A stretch of 39,741 nt of DNA, taken from a virus. The notes below the pieces were generated by a model that ran no database searches, was not told where the DNA came from, and worked only from the letters and a program-made list of their open reading frames with translations. Position 1 is the stretch's first letter, and the number at the start of each line of letters is the position of its first letter. The DNA lies in the IMG/VR virus record IMGVR_UViG_3300019888_000011, positions 1 through 39,741 of that record. One strand, given 5' to 3'. The position numbers were made by a program, and so were the translations under genes. Positions 31,248-38,401 of the stretch are shown in pieces.

Positions 31248-31661
31248 TCACCGGATCGCCGTGCATGACAGCAGGTCCTGGTAGCTGGACAGCAGGTGGT
31301 TGCGCCAGCCGTACACGTCGCACCGGTAGGTCCGGCCGACCTTGAGCTGGAGGAACAGGTCGGAGGAATTAATCTTCTTGTGGAACCAGGCGTCGGTGTC
31401 CTCGTACACCACGCCGTGCACGTCATCGAAGATCAGGTACTTGTGGCCGCTGCTGGTCGCCTGGTCGTCCTTCGACCCGACCGTCAGCGTCACCGTGCGC
31501 TCGGTGCCGTACTCGAAGTGCCAGAACGCCGGCAGGCCGAGGCCCAGGAACAGCAGGGCGGCCAGCAGCAGGCCGAGGCAGCCGAAGCCCATCCGCTGGT
31601 CGCTGTCGCGGACCCGGCTGCGGGTCGGCATCCGGTAGGTGTCTCGGGATCGGTAGGTCAT
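31248..31661 (-). CDS. Membrane-anchored beta protein
   Basis: A protein of 137 aa with a cytoplasmic N-terminus (~27 residues), one membrane segment (GCLGLLLAALLFLGLGLPAF, ending near residue 48) and an outside domain with beta strands (RTVTLTVGSKDDQATSSGHK, YLIFDDVHGVVYEDTD, INSSDLFLQLKVGRTYRC). The outer domain, with its KYLI-D and NSSD-Y/F-QL-G-Y pattern, matches a membrane-protein family widespread in phages with no defined function. It could alter the host envelope or superinfection. Start overlaps the upstream stop (ATGA). Confidence 0.7.
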   Translation of the reverse strand: MTYRSRDTYRMPTRSRVRDSDQRMGFGCLGLLLAALLFLGLGLPAFWHFEYGTERTVTLTVGSKDDQATSSGHKYLIFDDVHGVVYEDTDAWFHKKINSSDLFLQLKVGRTYRCDVYGWRNHLLSSYQDLLSCTAIR

Positions 31662-32104
31662 GATCGTGTTCCTCTCCTCCTGAGCTGCGGGCAGTTCCCC
31701 GGCTTGCGATGGCGGATCCTGATCTCGCGGTTGCTCCACCGGCCGTAGCTGGTGGACTTCGCCCAGCACCGGTAGCACCAGCCCTCGGCGCGGCTGGCCA
31801 GGGTGGCCTCGGCGCAGCGGGCCAGCCGGGCGACTTCGGCTTGCGCGGCGCGGCTGGTATCCGCTGCGGCGCCGGTCGCGGCGGCGGCAGCAGCGGCCGT
31901 GCGGGCGGCCACGGTGCGGCGCCACTCGGCGATCTGCTCAGCGGAGCCTCGGCCGCCGGCGACGCACGCCGGGTTCGAGCACGGGCCCGTCCACGCGCGG
32001 CGGTCGCCGGGCAGGTTCGCCGACGAGCAGAACGGGCAGGTCCAGGACCCGTCCGGCCACGCCCGGGCCTCGCGGGCCTCCCCGTCTGCGAGCGTGACGA
32101 TCAT
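31658..32104 (-). CDS. Zinc-ribbon protein with Ala-rich helix
   Basis: A protein of 148 aa. WTCPFCSSANLPGDRR followed by CSNPAC gives a four-Cys zinc ribbon near residues 22-42. A long Ala/Arg helix (70-105) leads to a second site, WCYRCWAKS. ATG overlaps the upstream stop (ATGA). It is probably a nucleic-acid-binding or structural small protein; no family is named. Confidence 0.65.
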   Translation of the reverse strand: MIVTLADGEAREARAWPDGSWTCPFCSSANLPGDRRAWTGPCSNPACVAGGRGSAEQIAEWRRTVAARTAAAAAAATGAAADTSRAAQAEVARLARCAEATLASRAEGWCYRCWAKSTSYGRWSNREIRIRHRKPGNCPQLRRRGTRS

Positions 32105-32424
32105 GTCATCTCCTGGCTGTGCCCGGTGCCGAGCCGCGCGTCCGGCAGCCGCCTCTCGCGGATGGTGAAGCAGCGCGGGCACGTCGGCAGCGCGGCGGCC
32201 TTGTCGTACTCGTGCTGGCTGCCGGTGCCGTACCAGTCGTCGGGATGGTGGCACGGCAGCGGGTCGCCGTCGCGGTCGTGACCGCGCTCGCACATCACGT
32301 AGCCGCGAGTGTCGTCCCACTGGAGGTGGGCGTAGTGGCCGCCGCGCAGGTACACGCGGGTGCAGGTCGGCCCGGTGCCGCGCGGCGGCGCCGAGTCGTA
32401 AGAATCGCAGGACAGGTCTGTCAC
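32101..32424 (-). CDS. Cys/His-rich hypothetical protein
   Basis: A protein of 107 aa. Scattered Cys/His (YVMCERGHDRDGDPLPCHH near 43-61 and LPTCPRC near 80) could bind zinc. GTG overlaps the upstream stop (GTGA). Polar, without membrane segment. Function unknown. Confidence 0.65.
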   Translation of the reverse strand: MTDLSCDSYDSAPPRGTGPTCTRVYLRGGHYAHLQWDDTRGYVMCERGHDRDGDPLPCHHPDDWYGTGSQHEYDKAAALPTCPRCFTIRERRLPDARLGTGHSQEMT

Positions 32425-32627
32425 GGCTGCTCCGTCCCGGCCCGCTCGGCGCTGTCAGCGGCGGCCTGCGCCCAGTTGTCGTAGGCGCGCTCGGTGCCCT
32501 CGGGGTCAGTGACCAGCACCTGCCACGGGTGTGTGATCCGCATGCGCCCGAGCCGCCCGGCGTCCCGGATCCAGGTCACCTGCTGTCGCACGCCGCTGAA
32601 CCCGGCGGGCAGGCGGGCCCCGCTCAT
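32421..32627 (-). CDS. Hypothetical small protein
   Basis: A protein of 68 aa with a short beta unit (MRITHPWQVLVTDPEGTERA) and a C-terminal helix (YDNWAQAAADSAERAG). ATG overlaps the stop of the DnaN-like gene (ATGA), so the two are probably co-translated. No function recognised. Confidence 0.6.
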   Translation of the reverse strand: MSGARLPAGFSGVRQQVTWIRDAGRLGRMRITHPWQVLVTDPEGTERAYDNWAQAAADSAERAGTEQP

Positions 32628-33301
32628 TCGGTCACCGGCATGATCATGGCCCGGAAGTCGGTGCCGACCGTCACGAACACCGGCTTGCCGGTGGTGGTGA
32701 ACTGGAGCTGCACGCTGTCGCCCCACGAGCTGCCGCTGTCGCCCTCTACCTCGGCCAGCAGCGCCATCATGCGGCGGCGGAAGACGTGGCGGCGGTTCCA
32801 CGGGCGGCCGTCCAGCCTCGCCAGCCGCTTCCGCTCCTGCGCCCAGTTCCGGTCTATCGTCACGGCCGGCCACGGCTGCATCGAGTCCCACGCGGCTACC
32901 TTCTCGGTGACCGGGGTGCGGGACGGCCGGGCCAGGGTCAGCTCGGCGTGGTCAGAGCCGCTGACGTGCGTGATCGTGACCGTGGCCTGGCCCCGGACGT
33001 GGTTGCTGGCGTCGATCCGCAGGACCCGGCGGAACGCGCCGATCGCCTTGCGCAGGTCGCGGGCGTCCAGCAGCACATCGTCCAGTGTGCCGTTGCCGGG
33101 GTCGGCGGAGCGGATCATCGCCTGGCCGGCGGCGTACCGGTCGGTCGCCTCGGCGACCTGGGTGCCGTCGATCACCCGGAAGTGGACGTGGCACAGCACC
33201 GGCAGGGTCCGGTCGGTGCTGGCGAACAGTGCCGCGTTGTGCAGGGCCCGCAGCACGTCGGCGGCCTGCCCGGTCATCGTGCGGGTGGTCAGCTCAGTCA
33301 T
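32624..33301 (-). CDS. DnaN-like sliding clamp protein
   Basis: A protein of 225 aa. VLLDARDLRKAIGAFRR, VTITHVSGSDHAELTLARPS and the final KPVFVTVGTDFRAMIMPV follow the pattern of bacterial beta clamps (DnaN), whose last strand reads KP-x-L-MP. Bacterial clamps are near 370 aa with three domains, so this one has room for about two. Actinophages often carry such clamp-like proteins; they may load phage polymerase or capture the host machinery. No polymerase or clamp loader is in the window. GGGAGAGAG lies just before ATG 33301. Confidence 0.7.
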   Translation of the reverse strand: MTELTTRTMTGQAADVLRALHNAALFASTDRTLPVLCHVHFRVIDGTQVAEATDRYAAGQAMIRSADPGNGTLDDVLLDARDLRKAIGAFRRVLRIDASNHVRGQATVTITHVSGSDHAELTLARPSRTPVTEKVAAWDSMQPWPAVTIDRNWAQERKRLARLDGRPWNRRHVFRRRMMALLAEVEGDSGSSWGDSVQLQFTTTGKPVFVTVGTDFRAMIMPVTE

Positions 33302-33312
33302 CTCTCTCCCTT

Positions 33313-33768
33313 TCATGGCTGCCTGCCCTCGGCGGAGCGCAGGCATTTGACTGTCGCGGCCCGCAGCGCGATCTGCTGGGCCAGGTACGCGGCGCGCAGC
33401 TCAGGATCGACCTTGGCCCAGTGCGCGGCGCACAGCAGCGCCCCGGGCTCGCGCTCGGCCCCGCAGCCGCCGAGACGGCACAGCCAGCGGATCACCGTAT
33501 CCGTCGTCTGCCCGTGCCGGGCCTGGCCGCGCATGGCCTGGAACGCGGTCTCCGCGCCGTAGCAGAACGCGGCGGCCAGCTCGGTGCCGACCAGCTCGAT
33601 GTTCTGCCCGTTGACCATCCGGGCCATCCACGCCGGGGCGAGGATGGTGAGGCCGCCGCGCAGCCGCTCCCAGCGGCGGATCAGCCCGTCAACGCGCAGC
33701 CTCTCCAGCCAGCGGTCAATGTCGTCAGCCTCGAACGTGAGCGCGTGCAGGCAGTCAGCGTCGTTCAC
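33313..33768 (-). CDS. Hypothetical protein with Cys-rich segment
   Basis: A protein of 151 aa. Residues 8-45 (LTFEADDIDRWLERLRVDGL) look like a small winged-helix region. LCRLGGCGAEREPGALLCAAH near 95-115 resembles a short zinc knuckle that is common in actinophage proteins. GTG 33768 overlaps the preceding stop (GTGA). Possibly DNA-binding; not established. Confidence 0.6.
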   Translation of the reverse strand: MNDADCLHALTFEADDIDRWLERLRVDGLIRRWERLRGGLTILAPAWMARMVNGQNIELVGTELAAAFCYGAETAFQAMRGQARHGQTTDTVIRWLCRLGGCGAEREPGALLCAAHWAKVDPELRAAYLAQQIALRAATVKCLRSAEGRQP

Positions 33769-34067
33769 CGGCCGGCCTCCACGGCCGCCTCGGTCGCGGC
33801 GTTGCACGGCCCGCACAGCACAGCGGACGGCTCGGTGTTCTGCGGGTCACCGATCTTGACTGACACGGGGAACGGGTCCCCGCACCGCACGCAGGGAACG
33901 TAGACGTAGAAGTCGGTGCCAGCGAGCGCGGCGGCCTCGGCATGCATCTTGCGGGCCAGCGGGCTGCGCAGCGCGGCCAGCGCCTCGGCGCCGCGCTGCA
34001 CCTCGCGCCACCGTTCCCGCAGCACCCGCAGCTCGGTGACCGAGCCAAGCGCTACCTGCGATGTCAC
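33765..34067 (-). CDS. Zinc-ribbon hypothetical protein
   Basis: A protein of 100 aa: N-terminal helix (VTELRVLRERWREVQRGAEA) and a C-terminal CVRCGDPFPV ... LCGPCN four-Cys ribbon, near residues 59-89. Its GTG overlaps the stop of the gene before. Metal binding is very likely, partner unknown. Confidence 0.65.
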   Translation of the reverse strand: MTSQVALGSVTELRVLRERWREVQRGAEALAALRSPLARKMHAEAAALAGTDFYVYVPCVRCGDPFPVSVKIGDPQNTEPSAVLCGPCNAATEAAVEAGR

Positions 34068-34372
34068 GACCCCTCCTCGCGGTGCTGGTCTAGCCGGCGG
34101 GCCGCCGCGTACAGCGGCGAGCTGACCAGGCCGGCGTTGGCGGCCAGGGTGCGCAGCATGGTGGCAGCGAACCGCAGCGCGGCGTCCTGGTCCAGCGGCT
34201 CAGCCTCGGGCGGTGACTTGTGCGGCCAGGCGAGCTGGACGGCGAACAGGTGGGCCGCGAGGTCAGGCGGGTGTTCCTTCGGCAGCCTGCAAGTGACAGC
34301 GGCGCTGCCGCGCTGGACGGTCCACCGCTGGGCCTCGCTGTCCCAGCTCCAGCCGTTGTAGGTCTCTGTCAC
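34064..34372 (-). CDS. Hypothetical protein
   Basis: A protein of 102 aa: N-terminal beta hairpin (NGWSWDSEAQRWTVQRGSAA) followed by two helices (PPDLAAHLFAVQLA, DAALRFAATMLRTLAANAG). No cysteine pair or membrane segment. GTGA overlaps on both sides show operon membership. No family was recognised. Confidence 0.6.
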   Translation of the reverse strand: MTETYNGWSWDSEAQRWTVQRGSAAVTCRLPKEHPPDLAAHLFAVQLAWPHKSPPEAEPLDQDAALRFAATMLRTLAANAGLVSSPLYAAARRLDQHREEGS

Positions 34373-34608
34373 CGGCTTGCCTCCTTTGTGGTTCCTGCTG
34401 CGGCGAAAGCCTGAGCGGCCTTGCCCGCCGCCTTGACGGTGTCGTAGGTGCCGGACGCGGACGGGTGGACGATCCGCTTGTGATGGCCGCCGGTCACGAA
34501 GTACAGGCCATCACCAGGCCCGCCCCAGAACAGGGTGGCGGCGGTGCCGGGCAGCGGCCCCCACTCCTGCATCCCGAACGCCAGCGGGCGGCGGCTCAGC
34601 TCCGTCAT
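34369..34608 (-). CDS. Hypothetical protein
   Basis: A protein of 79 aa with a beta-rich first half (GTAATLFWGGPGDGLYFVTG) and a short C-terminal helix (DTVKAAGKAAQAFAAAG). The ATG overlaps the stop of the winged-helix gene. Function unknown. Confidence 0.6.
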   Translation of the reverse strand: MTELSRRPLAFGMQEWGPLPGTAATLFWGGPGDGLYFVTGGHHKRIVHPSASGTYDTVKAAGKAAQAFAAAGTTKEASR

Positions 34609-34874
34609 GGCCGGGCCTGGCGGGCGCGCGGGGCGGCGAGCCGCCAGCCGCGATCGGTGAGCGCGTACCAGACGTGGCCGCGCCCGTGCTTGCTGGCCAC
34701 CAGGTCCTTGCGGATCGCGCTGGCGGCGGTCTCGGCGGCGCCCTGCCAGGACTGGCCGGTGCGCGCGGCGATCTCGTGGGCGCGCACCCAGCCGCCCTGC
34801 ACGGCCAGCCAGCGGATGGCGTCGATGACGGCGCGCTCGCGGTCGGTCAGCTTCCCGGCCCTGACGTTGATCAT
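34605..34874 (-). CDS. Winged-helix DNA-binding protein
   Basis: A protein of 89 aa. LTDRERAVIDAIRWLAVQGG, the helix-turn-helix HEIAARTGQSWQGAAETAAS and the wing GRGHVWYALTDRGWRLA are a small MarR-like winged helix. It could be a local regulator, for example of the repeated promoter cassettes, but no target can be read from sequence. ATG 34874 follows the upstream gene by 4 nt; the site overlaps that gene's Lys-rich end (AAAGACGGAAAGAAGAAG). Confidence 0.65.
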   Translation of the reverse strand: MINVRAGKLTDRERAVIDAIRWLAVQGGWVRAHEIAARTGQSWQGAAETAASAIRKDLVASKHGRGHVWYALTDRGWRLAAPRARQARP

Positions 34875-34878
34875 GGTC

Positions 34879-35403
34879 TCACTTCTTCTTTCCGTCTTTC
34901 GGCTTGCCCTGGCTGCGCTTGGTCTCGCGGGGCCCGTCGATCAAGATCACCAGGGCCGGCACGGTGATGTCGTGCTCGTCGTCCAGGTGAGCGGTCAGCG
35001 CCGCCAGGTCCTCTGCGTCCGGCTGGTCATCAGGCAGGGCCAGCCGCCAGTCCGCCGGGCAGGGCTGGCCGGGGCATTCCAGGTAGGTGATGACCGCCAC
35101 GTGCCGGCCGGCGGCGCACAGCCGGGTGATCAGGTCCTGCTCGAACCGGATCGTGTCCCGCCACTCCTGATAGCGGCGCTGCTGGCTGGCCGCGATCTCG
35201 CGCGCCGACCGGTTCGGGGAGCACAGCACGATCGGGGCGGGCGGCAGCCTGTAGTCGAGCCAGGCCAGCCACGCCGCCGAGCACGGCTCGCAGCGCTGGT
35301 ACCCGGCGGGTGCGGCAGGAGTCGAACCTGCGCCGGTCCCGTCCGGGCCCGTGCCGCGCCGACTGCCGGTGTCTCTCCGGTCAGCCTTCGCACCCTCGCT
35401 CAT
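34879..35403 (-). CDS. Hypothetical protein whose 5' end overlaps a tRNA-like sequence
   Basis: A protein of 174 aa. Residues 37-43 (RCEPCSA) are a Cys pair; 57-80 and 83-100 look helical (SAREIAASQQRRYQEWRD), followed by a beta-alpha unit (HVAVITYLECPG) and an acidic segment; the end is Lys-rich. ATG overlaps the upstream stop (ATGA). Codons 4-32 coincide with the tRNA-like fold at 35308-35395, so this N-terminus may be a later addition. Function unknown. Confidence 0.6.
   Translation of the reverse strand: MSEGAKADRRDTGSRRGTGPDGTGAGSTPAAPAGYQRCEPCSAAWLAWLDYRLPPAPIVLCSPNRSAREIAASQQRRYQEWRDTIRFEQDLITRLCAAGRHVAVITYLECPGQPCPADWRLALPDDQPDAEDLAALTAHLDDEHDITVPALVILIDGPRETKRSQGKPKDGKKK
35308..35395 (-). 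other. tRNA-like sequence (T-arm and acceptor stem)
   Basis: On the minus strand GGGTGCG (5') and CGCACCC (3') form a perfect 7-bp acceptor stem 88 nt apart. Next to the 3' strand, GCAGG-TTCGACT-CCTGC is a perfect T-arm with a consensus loop. The length suits a class II tRNA, but I find no anticodon loop with U33 and no clear D-arm. It may be a decayed tRNA gene, or an attachment site matching a host tRNA 3' end. Confidence 0.4.
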
Positions 35404-35717
35404 GGCCGCCTCCCGTGGCGGCGGTTGGCCGCGCGCTGCCAGGCGTCAACCTCGGCTTTACGCTCGGCCGTGGCCGGCCAGTGGTCGGACTGCCACCCGG
35501 CGGCCAGCCAGGCGGCGACTTCCCTGCGGGCCTGAGCCAGGCTGCGGACGGGGCCGACCCAGCCGGTGACCAGGCGGCCGAAGCCGCCCGCGTCAGGCTG
35601 GCAGCGCGGCTCGTGCGGGCACTGCTGTGGTCGGCGGGCGCGGGGGGTGTCACTGACCTCGCACAGCACCCAGCGCCACCGCTTGACGTAATACCGGGCA
35701 GAGACGGCGGCCCTCAT
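35400..35717 (-). CDS. Hypothetical basic protein
   Basis: A protein of 105 aa, Arg- and Trp-rich: YYVKRWRWVLCEVSDTPR, then CPHEPRC, and a C-terminal helical part (SLAQARREVAAWLAAGW). The Cys/His pairs may bind zinc. The start overlaps the stop of the 30-aa first cistron (ATGA). Nucleic-acid binding is possible from charge only. Confidence 0.6.
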   Translation of the reverse strand: MRAAVSARYYVKRWRWVLCEVSDTPRARRPQQCPHEPRCQPDAGGFGRLVTGWVGPVRSLAQARREVAAWLAAGWQSDHWPATAERKAEVDAWQRAANRRHGRRP

Positions 35718-35806
35718 GGCGTGCTCCAGCCGAGGACCTCGGTCGCGGTGACCGTCCCGTCATCGAGGGCGTAGGGCGCCTCGGGCGGGCATCCGTGAGC
35801 AGTCAT
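35714..35806 (-). CDS. Short first cistron (30 aa)
   Basis: A 30-aa ORF, first after the promoter cassette at 35817-35842. GGAGAGGGAG lies about 10 nt before ATG, and the stop overlaps the next ATG (ATGA). The peptide (ALDDGTVTATEVLGWSTP at its end) looks like a small strand-turn unit. It may act as a leader cistron for the 18-gene unit that runs to 29953. Confidence 0.55.
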   Translation of the reverse strand: MTAHGCPPEAPYALDDGTVTATEVLGWSTP

Positions 35807-35816
35807 CTCAGTCGAT

Positions 35817-35842
35817 CTCCCTCTCCGCACACCAGTGTATCA
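35817..35842 (-). promoter_or_regulatory. Promoter/RBS cassette, copy 4 (variant)
   Basis: Minus strand: extended -10 TGATACACT (35834-35842), then 8 nt later GGAGAGGGAG (35817-35826). It aligns without gaps with the other three copies (AACTG-TA---TGG---G-GGAGAG). It precedes the largest minus-strand unit, and a run without genes (35807-35852) surrounds it. Confidence 0.55.
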
Positions 35843-35852
35843 GTTGGGCCTG

Positions 35853-36269
35853 TCAGCCGTACAGCGCGTTGTCCAGGTTGACTCGGGGCTCGAACACGGC
35901 GCACGGCGGCGTGCAGTCGTAACGGTGGTGGCTGCCGGCGCCGACGCTCCAGCCGGGCGCGCTGGCCTTCAGCTCAGCCCCGGCCGCTGCCCGCGCCTTC
36001 GCGGGACTCTCGGCCCAGTAGCGGGGCGTCCGGCCGGGCAGGGTGCGCTCGGTCGCGTCCGGCGGCCAGGTCTCGAATGTGAACATGTGAACGGCGAGCG
36101 CATCCGAGCAGGTCTCGCCGTCGTAGCCGTGGCCGCCGTGCGAGCACGTGCCGGCCTGGGCGGACTGCCGCCCGGCGGGGCTGGCGTCGGCGTATTCCTG
36201 CTCCTCCGCAAGACGGATCTCGTCCTGGCAGTCGTCGCTCAGCGGGTCGTAGCCGTCAATTCCTGGCAT
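35853..36269 (-). CDS. Hypothetical acidic protein
   Basis: A protein of 138 aa: acidic N-terminus (DPLSDDCQDEIRLAEEQEYA), Cys/His residues (CSHGGHGYDGETC near 42-54), and a middle part FTFETWPPDATERTLPG. It starts 1 nt after the stop of the 58-aa gene. Metal binding is possible. No family was recognised. Confidence 0.6.
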   Translation of the reverse strand: MPGIDGYDPLSDDCQDEIRLAEEQEYADASPAGRQSAQAGTCSHGGHGYDGETCSDALAVHMFTFETWPPDATERTLPGRTPRYWAESPAKARAAAGAELKASAPGWSVGAGSHHRYDCTPPCAVFEPRVNLDNALYG

Positions 36270-36270
36270 G

Positions 36271-36447
36271 TCAGCCTGCTTCCTGGGTGGTGATCGGGCC
36301 GGCCGAGTCGAAGAAGTCCCGGACCTCGGCCCTGGCCTCGCGGATGTCGCCGACCTGGGCGAGGATGTCGCCGCCGCCGACGGTCACGTATCCGGCGTCG
36401 GGGTCGTAGACGGCGATCACGGCGCCGTACTGGATGAACTCGGTCAT
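36271..36447 (-). CDS. Hypothetical small protein, first gene of its unit
   Basis: A protein of 58 aa, beta-rich then helical (AVIAVYDPDAGYVTVGGG, IREARAEVRDFF). GGAGAGGGAG (36457-36466) stands 9 nt before ATG, directly after the promoter cassette. Its first codons (MTE) and their DNA are shared with the first genes of two other units. Function unknown. Confidence 0.65.
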   Translation of the reverse strand: MTEFIQYGAVIAVYDPDAGYVTVGGGDILAQVGDIREARAEVRDFFDSAGPITTQEAG

Positions 36448-36456
36448 CTGGTCACT

Positions 36457-36482
36457 CTCCCTCTCCACTACCCATGATACCA
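36457..36482 (-). promoter_or_regulatory. Promoter/RBS cassette, copy 3
   Basis: Minus strand: TGGTATCAT (36474-36482) followed after 7 nt by GGAGAGGGAG (36457-36466). GTGTG lies upstream as in copies 1 and 2. It sits between the stop of the 122-aa gene (36484) and the start of the 58-aa gene. Confidence 0.7.
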
Positions 36483-36483
36483 G

Positions 36484-36852
36484 CTAGCACACCGAAGTGT
36501 CTAACGGGTATCGGGGCAGGCGGGGCACGGTGCGCTCAGCGTCCAGGCCAGCCGCCGACAGACGGGGGCAGCCCCGCGAGCACGGGCCGCTGCCGCAGTG
36601 ATTCACGCAGGTCACCCCGTCGGCGCACGCTCGCCGCTGCGGCCCGCCGGCGTGGTAGAGGGGGCCCTCGTCGCGGAGCCGGGCCCGGATCCCGTAGGCC
36701 TCATCGTCGGTAACGGCGTCCAGGCCAGCGATACTGACCGTGCCGGGAGCGCCGGGCGGGCCAGTCGCGGGGATGATCTGGAGCCGGCCGCCTAGCAGCC
36801 CCTCCAGCAGCCGGGCGTCGTCGTCGGTGACGGTGAGCAGGTAGCGGGGCAT
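36484..36852 (-). CDS. Cys-rich hypothetical protein
   Basis: A protein of 122 aa. Residues 1-65 are a beta-alpha unit (PRYLLTVTDDDARLLEGLLG to AYGIRARLRDEG); residues 72-92 hold four to five Cys (ACADGVTCVNHCGSGPCSRGC), a likely metal site. ATG 36852 overlaps the upstream stop (TGATG); GTG one codon earlier is an alternative. Last gene of its unit. Confidence 0.6.
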   Translation of the reverse strand: MPRYLLTVTDDDARLLEGLLGGRLQIIPATGPPGAPGTVSIAGLDAVTDDEAYGIRARLRDEGPLYHAGGPQRRACADGVTCVNHCGSGPCSRGCPRLSAAGLDAERTVPRLPRYPLDTSVC

Positions 36853-37163
36853 CACAGCGCCTTCCGCCGGGCTGCCTCGGCCTTCTCAGCGGCGTACGTG
36901 CGGTGGTAGCTGTTGGACGCCAGGTCGTACGCCCACCGGGACTCCGTCCAGGCCATCACCATCCGGGCCGGGTAGACCGACAGCAGGTACCCGTCGCCCG
37001 GGCCGCCGGACAGCGGCCGGATCAGGTACCCGTCCTGGCCGTACTCGCGGTGCTCGCGGACCACCTCGCCGAGCCGGTCACCGCCCTGCGGGGTGCTCGT
37101 GCCGTACTCGACACGGTCACCGGGCCGGAACCGGTGGTCGCTGGTGTTGGGGCTGTTCTTCAT
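36852..37163 (-). CDS. Hypothetical protein with SH3-like start
   Basis: A protein of 103 aa. HRFRPGDRVEYGTS and GEVVREHREYGQDGYLIRPL look like an SH3/KOW-type beta barrel. The C-terminal helix is charged (YAAEKAEAARRKAL). Its start overlaps the preceding stop (ATGA). Function unknown. Confidence 0.6.
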   Translation of the reverse strand: MKNSPNTSDHRFRPGDRVEYGTSTPQGGDRLGEVVREHREYGQDGYLIRPLSGGPGDGYLLSVYPARMVMAWTESRWAYDLASNSYHRTYAAEKAEAARRKAL

Positions 37164-37387
37164 GACTGCTGCCTCCTCGGGGCGTGCCCGACGCCGTGCG
37201 CCAGGGCTCTGCGGATCTCGGGTTTCAGGTCGGCCCTCAGCACCGGCCACTGCAACGGCGGGCTCGCGCCGATCAGGTCGAACAGGTAGTGGGAGCTGCC
37301 GGTGGTGAACACCCGGAAACGGGTCCCGAAGGACCCGTTCAGCTCGGCGACGAACTGCTTGACCTGTAGCTCCTGCGGGAAGGTCAC
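37160..37387 (-). CDS. Hypothetical small protein
   Basis: A protein of 75 aa: helix-strand-strand (LQVKQFVAELNGSFGTRFRV, SSHYLFDLIG) and a basic end. No motif. GTGA overlap with the upstream gene and ATGA overlap with the next gene place it inside the operon. Confidence 0.6.
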   Translation of the reverse strand: MTFPQELQVKQFVAELNGSFGTRFRVFTTGSSHYLFDLIGASPPLQWPVLRADLKPEIRRALAHGVGHAPRRQQS

Positions 37388-37551
37388 GGCGTCTCCCTCG
37401 GCTCGACTTTCAGCGCGATCCGGCTGCCGTGCTCGCGCACCAGCTTGCAGTCGCGGCGGTGCACGACGGGCTTGCCCCTGTTGAAGCAGAACCCGCAGAA
37501 CCCCTCCTCGTTGGCGATCTTGGCCTCGCGGCGGGCCGTGGCGTCGGTCAT
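37384..37551 (-). CDS. Small zinc-finger-like protein
   Basis: A protein of 55 aa. GFCGFCFNRGKPVVHRRDCK (residues 17-36) has a C-x2-C ... H-x3-C spacing suited to one zinc ion. ATG overlaps the preceding stop. It is small, basic and possibly nucleic-acid binding. Confidence 0.65.
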   Translation of the reverse strand: MTDATARREAKIANEEGFCGFCFNRGKPVVHRRDCKLVREHGSRIALKVEPRETP

Positions 37552-38048
37552 GCCGGCACCGCCTGCTTGGTGGACCTGCCGGTGCCTGCCCACGGCAGCG
37601 CGTCCGGGTAGTCCGACAGCTTGGAGGTGCCGCGCGACGAGTAGCAGGCCTTGGTGACCAGGCGGCCGGTCTCCCCGGCGCGGCCCCGGAACAGCACGCC
37701 GACCATGCCCTCGGGCACGCCTGGCTGCCAGTCGCCCCACGCGGCGATCACGAACGACTCGCCGGCGTCCAGGGCCGCCTCGGTCGCGTCGTACTCGGCC
37801 TGGGACTTCGCGGCGCCCTCGCGGCACTGCTCGCCGTGGATGCCCTTGCTGCCGCCGGCGGCCTTGAAGCAGGCGGCGCACAGCGCGGGCGGGGAGCAGT
37901 AGCTCATGACAATCCGCACGGCGGAGCGCAGCGTGTCGCTGGTCACCCTGAACCGGCAGGCGCGCTTGCGCACCCCGCCGACCGTGCCGCAGCCGTCGCA
38001 GGCCAGGGCCTGCCGGCCCGACGCGGTGTATCCGTAGCAGTAGCCCAT
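37548..38048 (-). CDS. Zinc-ribbon hypothetical protein of actinophage type
   Basis: A protein of 166 aa. It starts MGYCYGYTASGRQALACDGC and has further Cys in KRACRF, SYCSPPALCAACF. This N-terminal pattern recurs in hypothetical proteins of actinophages. Residues 90-166 are a beta-alpha domain (AGESFVIAAWGDWQPGVPEG). ATG starts 1 nt after the upstream stop. Function is not known. Confidence 0.7.
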   Translation of the reverse strand: MGYCYGYTASGRQALACDGCGTVGGVRKRACRFRVTSDTLRSAVRIVMSYCSPPALCAACFKAAGGSKGIHGEQCREGAAKSQAEYDATEAALDAGESFVIAAWGDWQPGVPEGMVGVLFRGRAGETGRLVTKACYSSRGTSKLSDYPDALPWAGTGRSTKQAVPA

Positions 38049-38049
38049 G

Positions 38050-38397
38050 TCAGGCCGCCTCCTCCTTCGGGAACGGGTAGGACTTGTAGGAGCTGGCCTG
38101 GTAGGCCAGCTCGCCGACCTCGTCGCAGTAGACGCCGTCAACCTCGCCCTTGACCCAGGTCTTGAGGCCACGGGTCAGGACCCGGCGCACCACGTAGGTG
38201 TCGTTGCCGTCCAGGTCCACGGTGACCTTGTAGCCGGATGACACCGGCAGGGTGACCCCGGTGCCGTGGTCGTAGACCCGGCCGCCCGAGATCGCGAAGA
38301 TGTTGCCCCGGCCGATCTGCGCGGCCAGCTCGGCCGCGTCGCACTCGGCGAACCTCGCCTTGTCGGCGACGGCATCCTCAGTGGTGTAGATCTTCAT
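38050..38397 (-). CDS. Hypothetical beta-rich protein
   Basis: A protein of 115 aa: N-terminal helix, then strands (VTLPVSSGYKVTVDLDGND, TYVVRRVLTRGLKTWVKG, VYCDEVGELAYQASSY). It starts 4 nt after the first gene of the unit. The second half may be a small barrel. No family was recognised. Confidence 0.65.
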   Translation of the reverse strand: MKIYTTEDAVADKARFAECDAAELAAQIGRGNIFAISGGRVYDHGTGVTLPVSSGYKVTVDLDGNDTYVVRRVLTRGLKTWVKGEVDGVYCDEVGELAYQASSYKSYPFPKEEAA

Positions 38398-38401
38398 CTG
38401 G

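Noticed and set aside
35308-35395. Functional tRNA gene
   Set aside because: Acceptor and T-arm are perfect, but I cannot form a standard anticodon loop with U33 or a D-arm, so it is listed as tRNA-like only.
34465-35535. Long + strand ORFs opposite the minus-strand gene array (also 32529-33350 and 33085-33903)
   Set aside because: They lack ribosome-binding sites and domain patterns, while the minus strand shows chained 4-nt overlaps and zinc-ribbon motifs.
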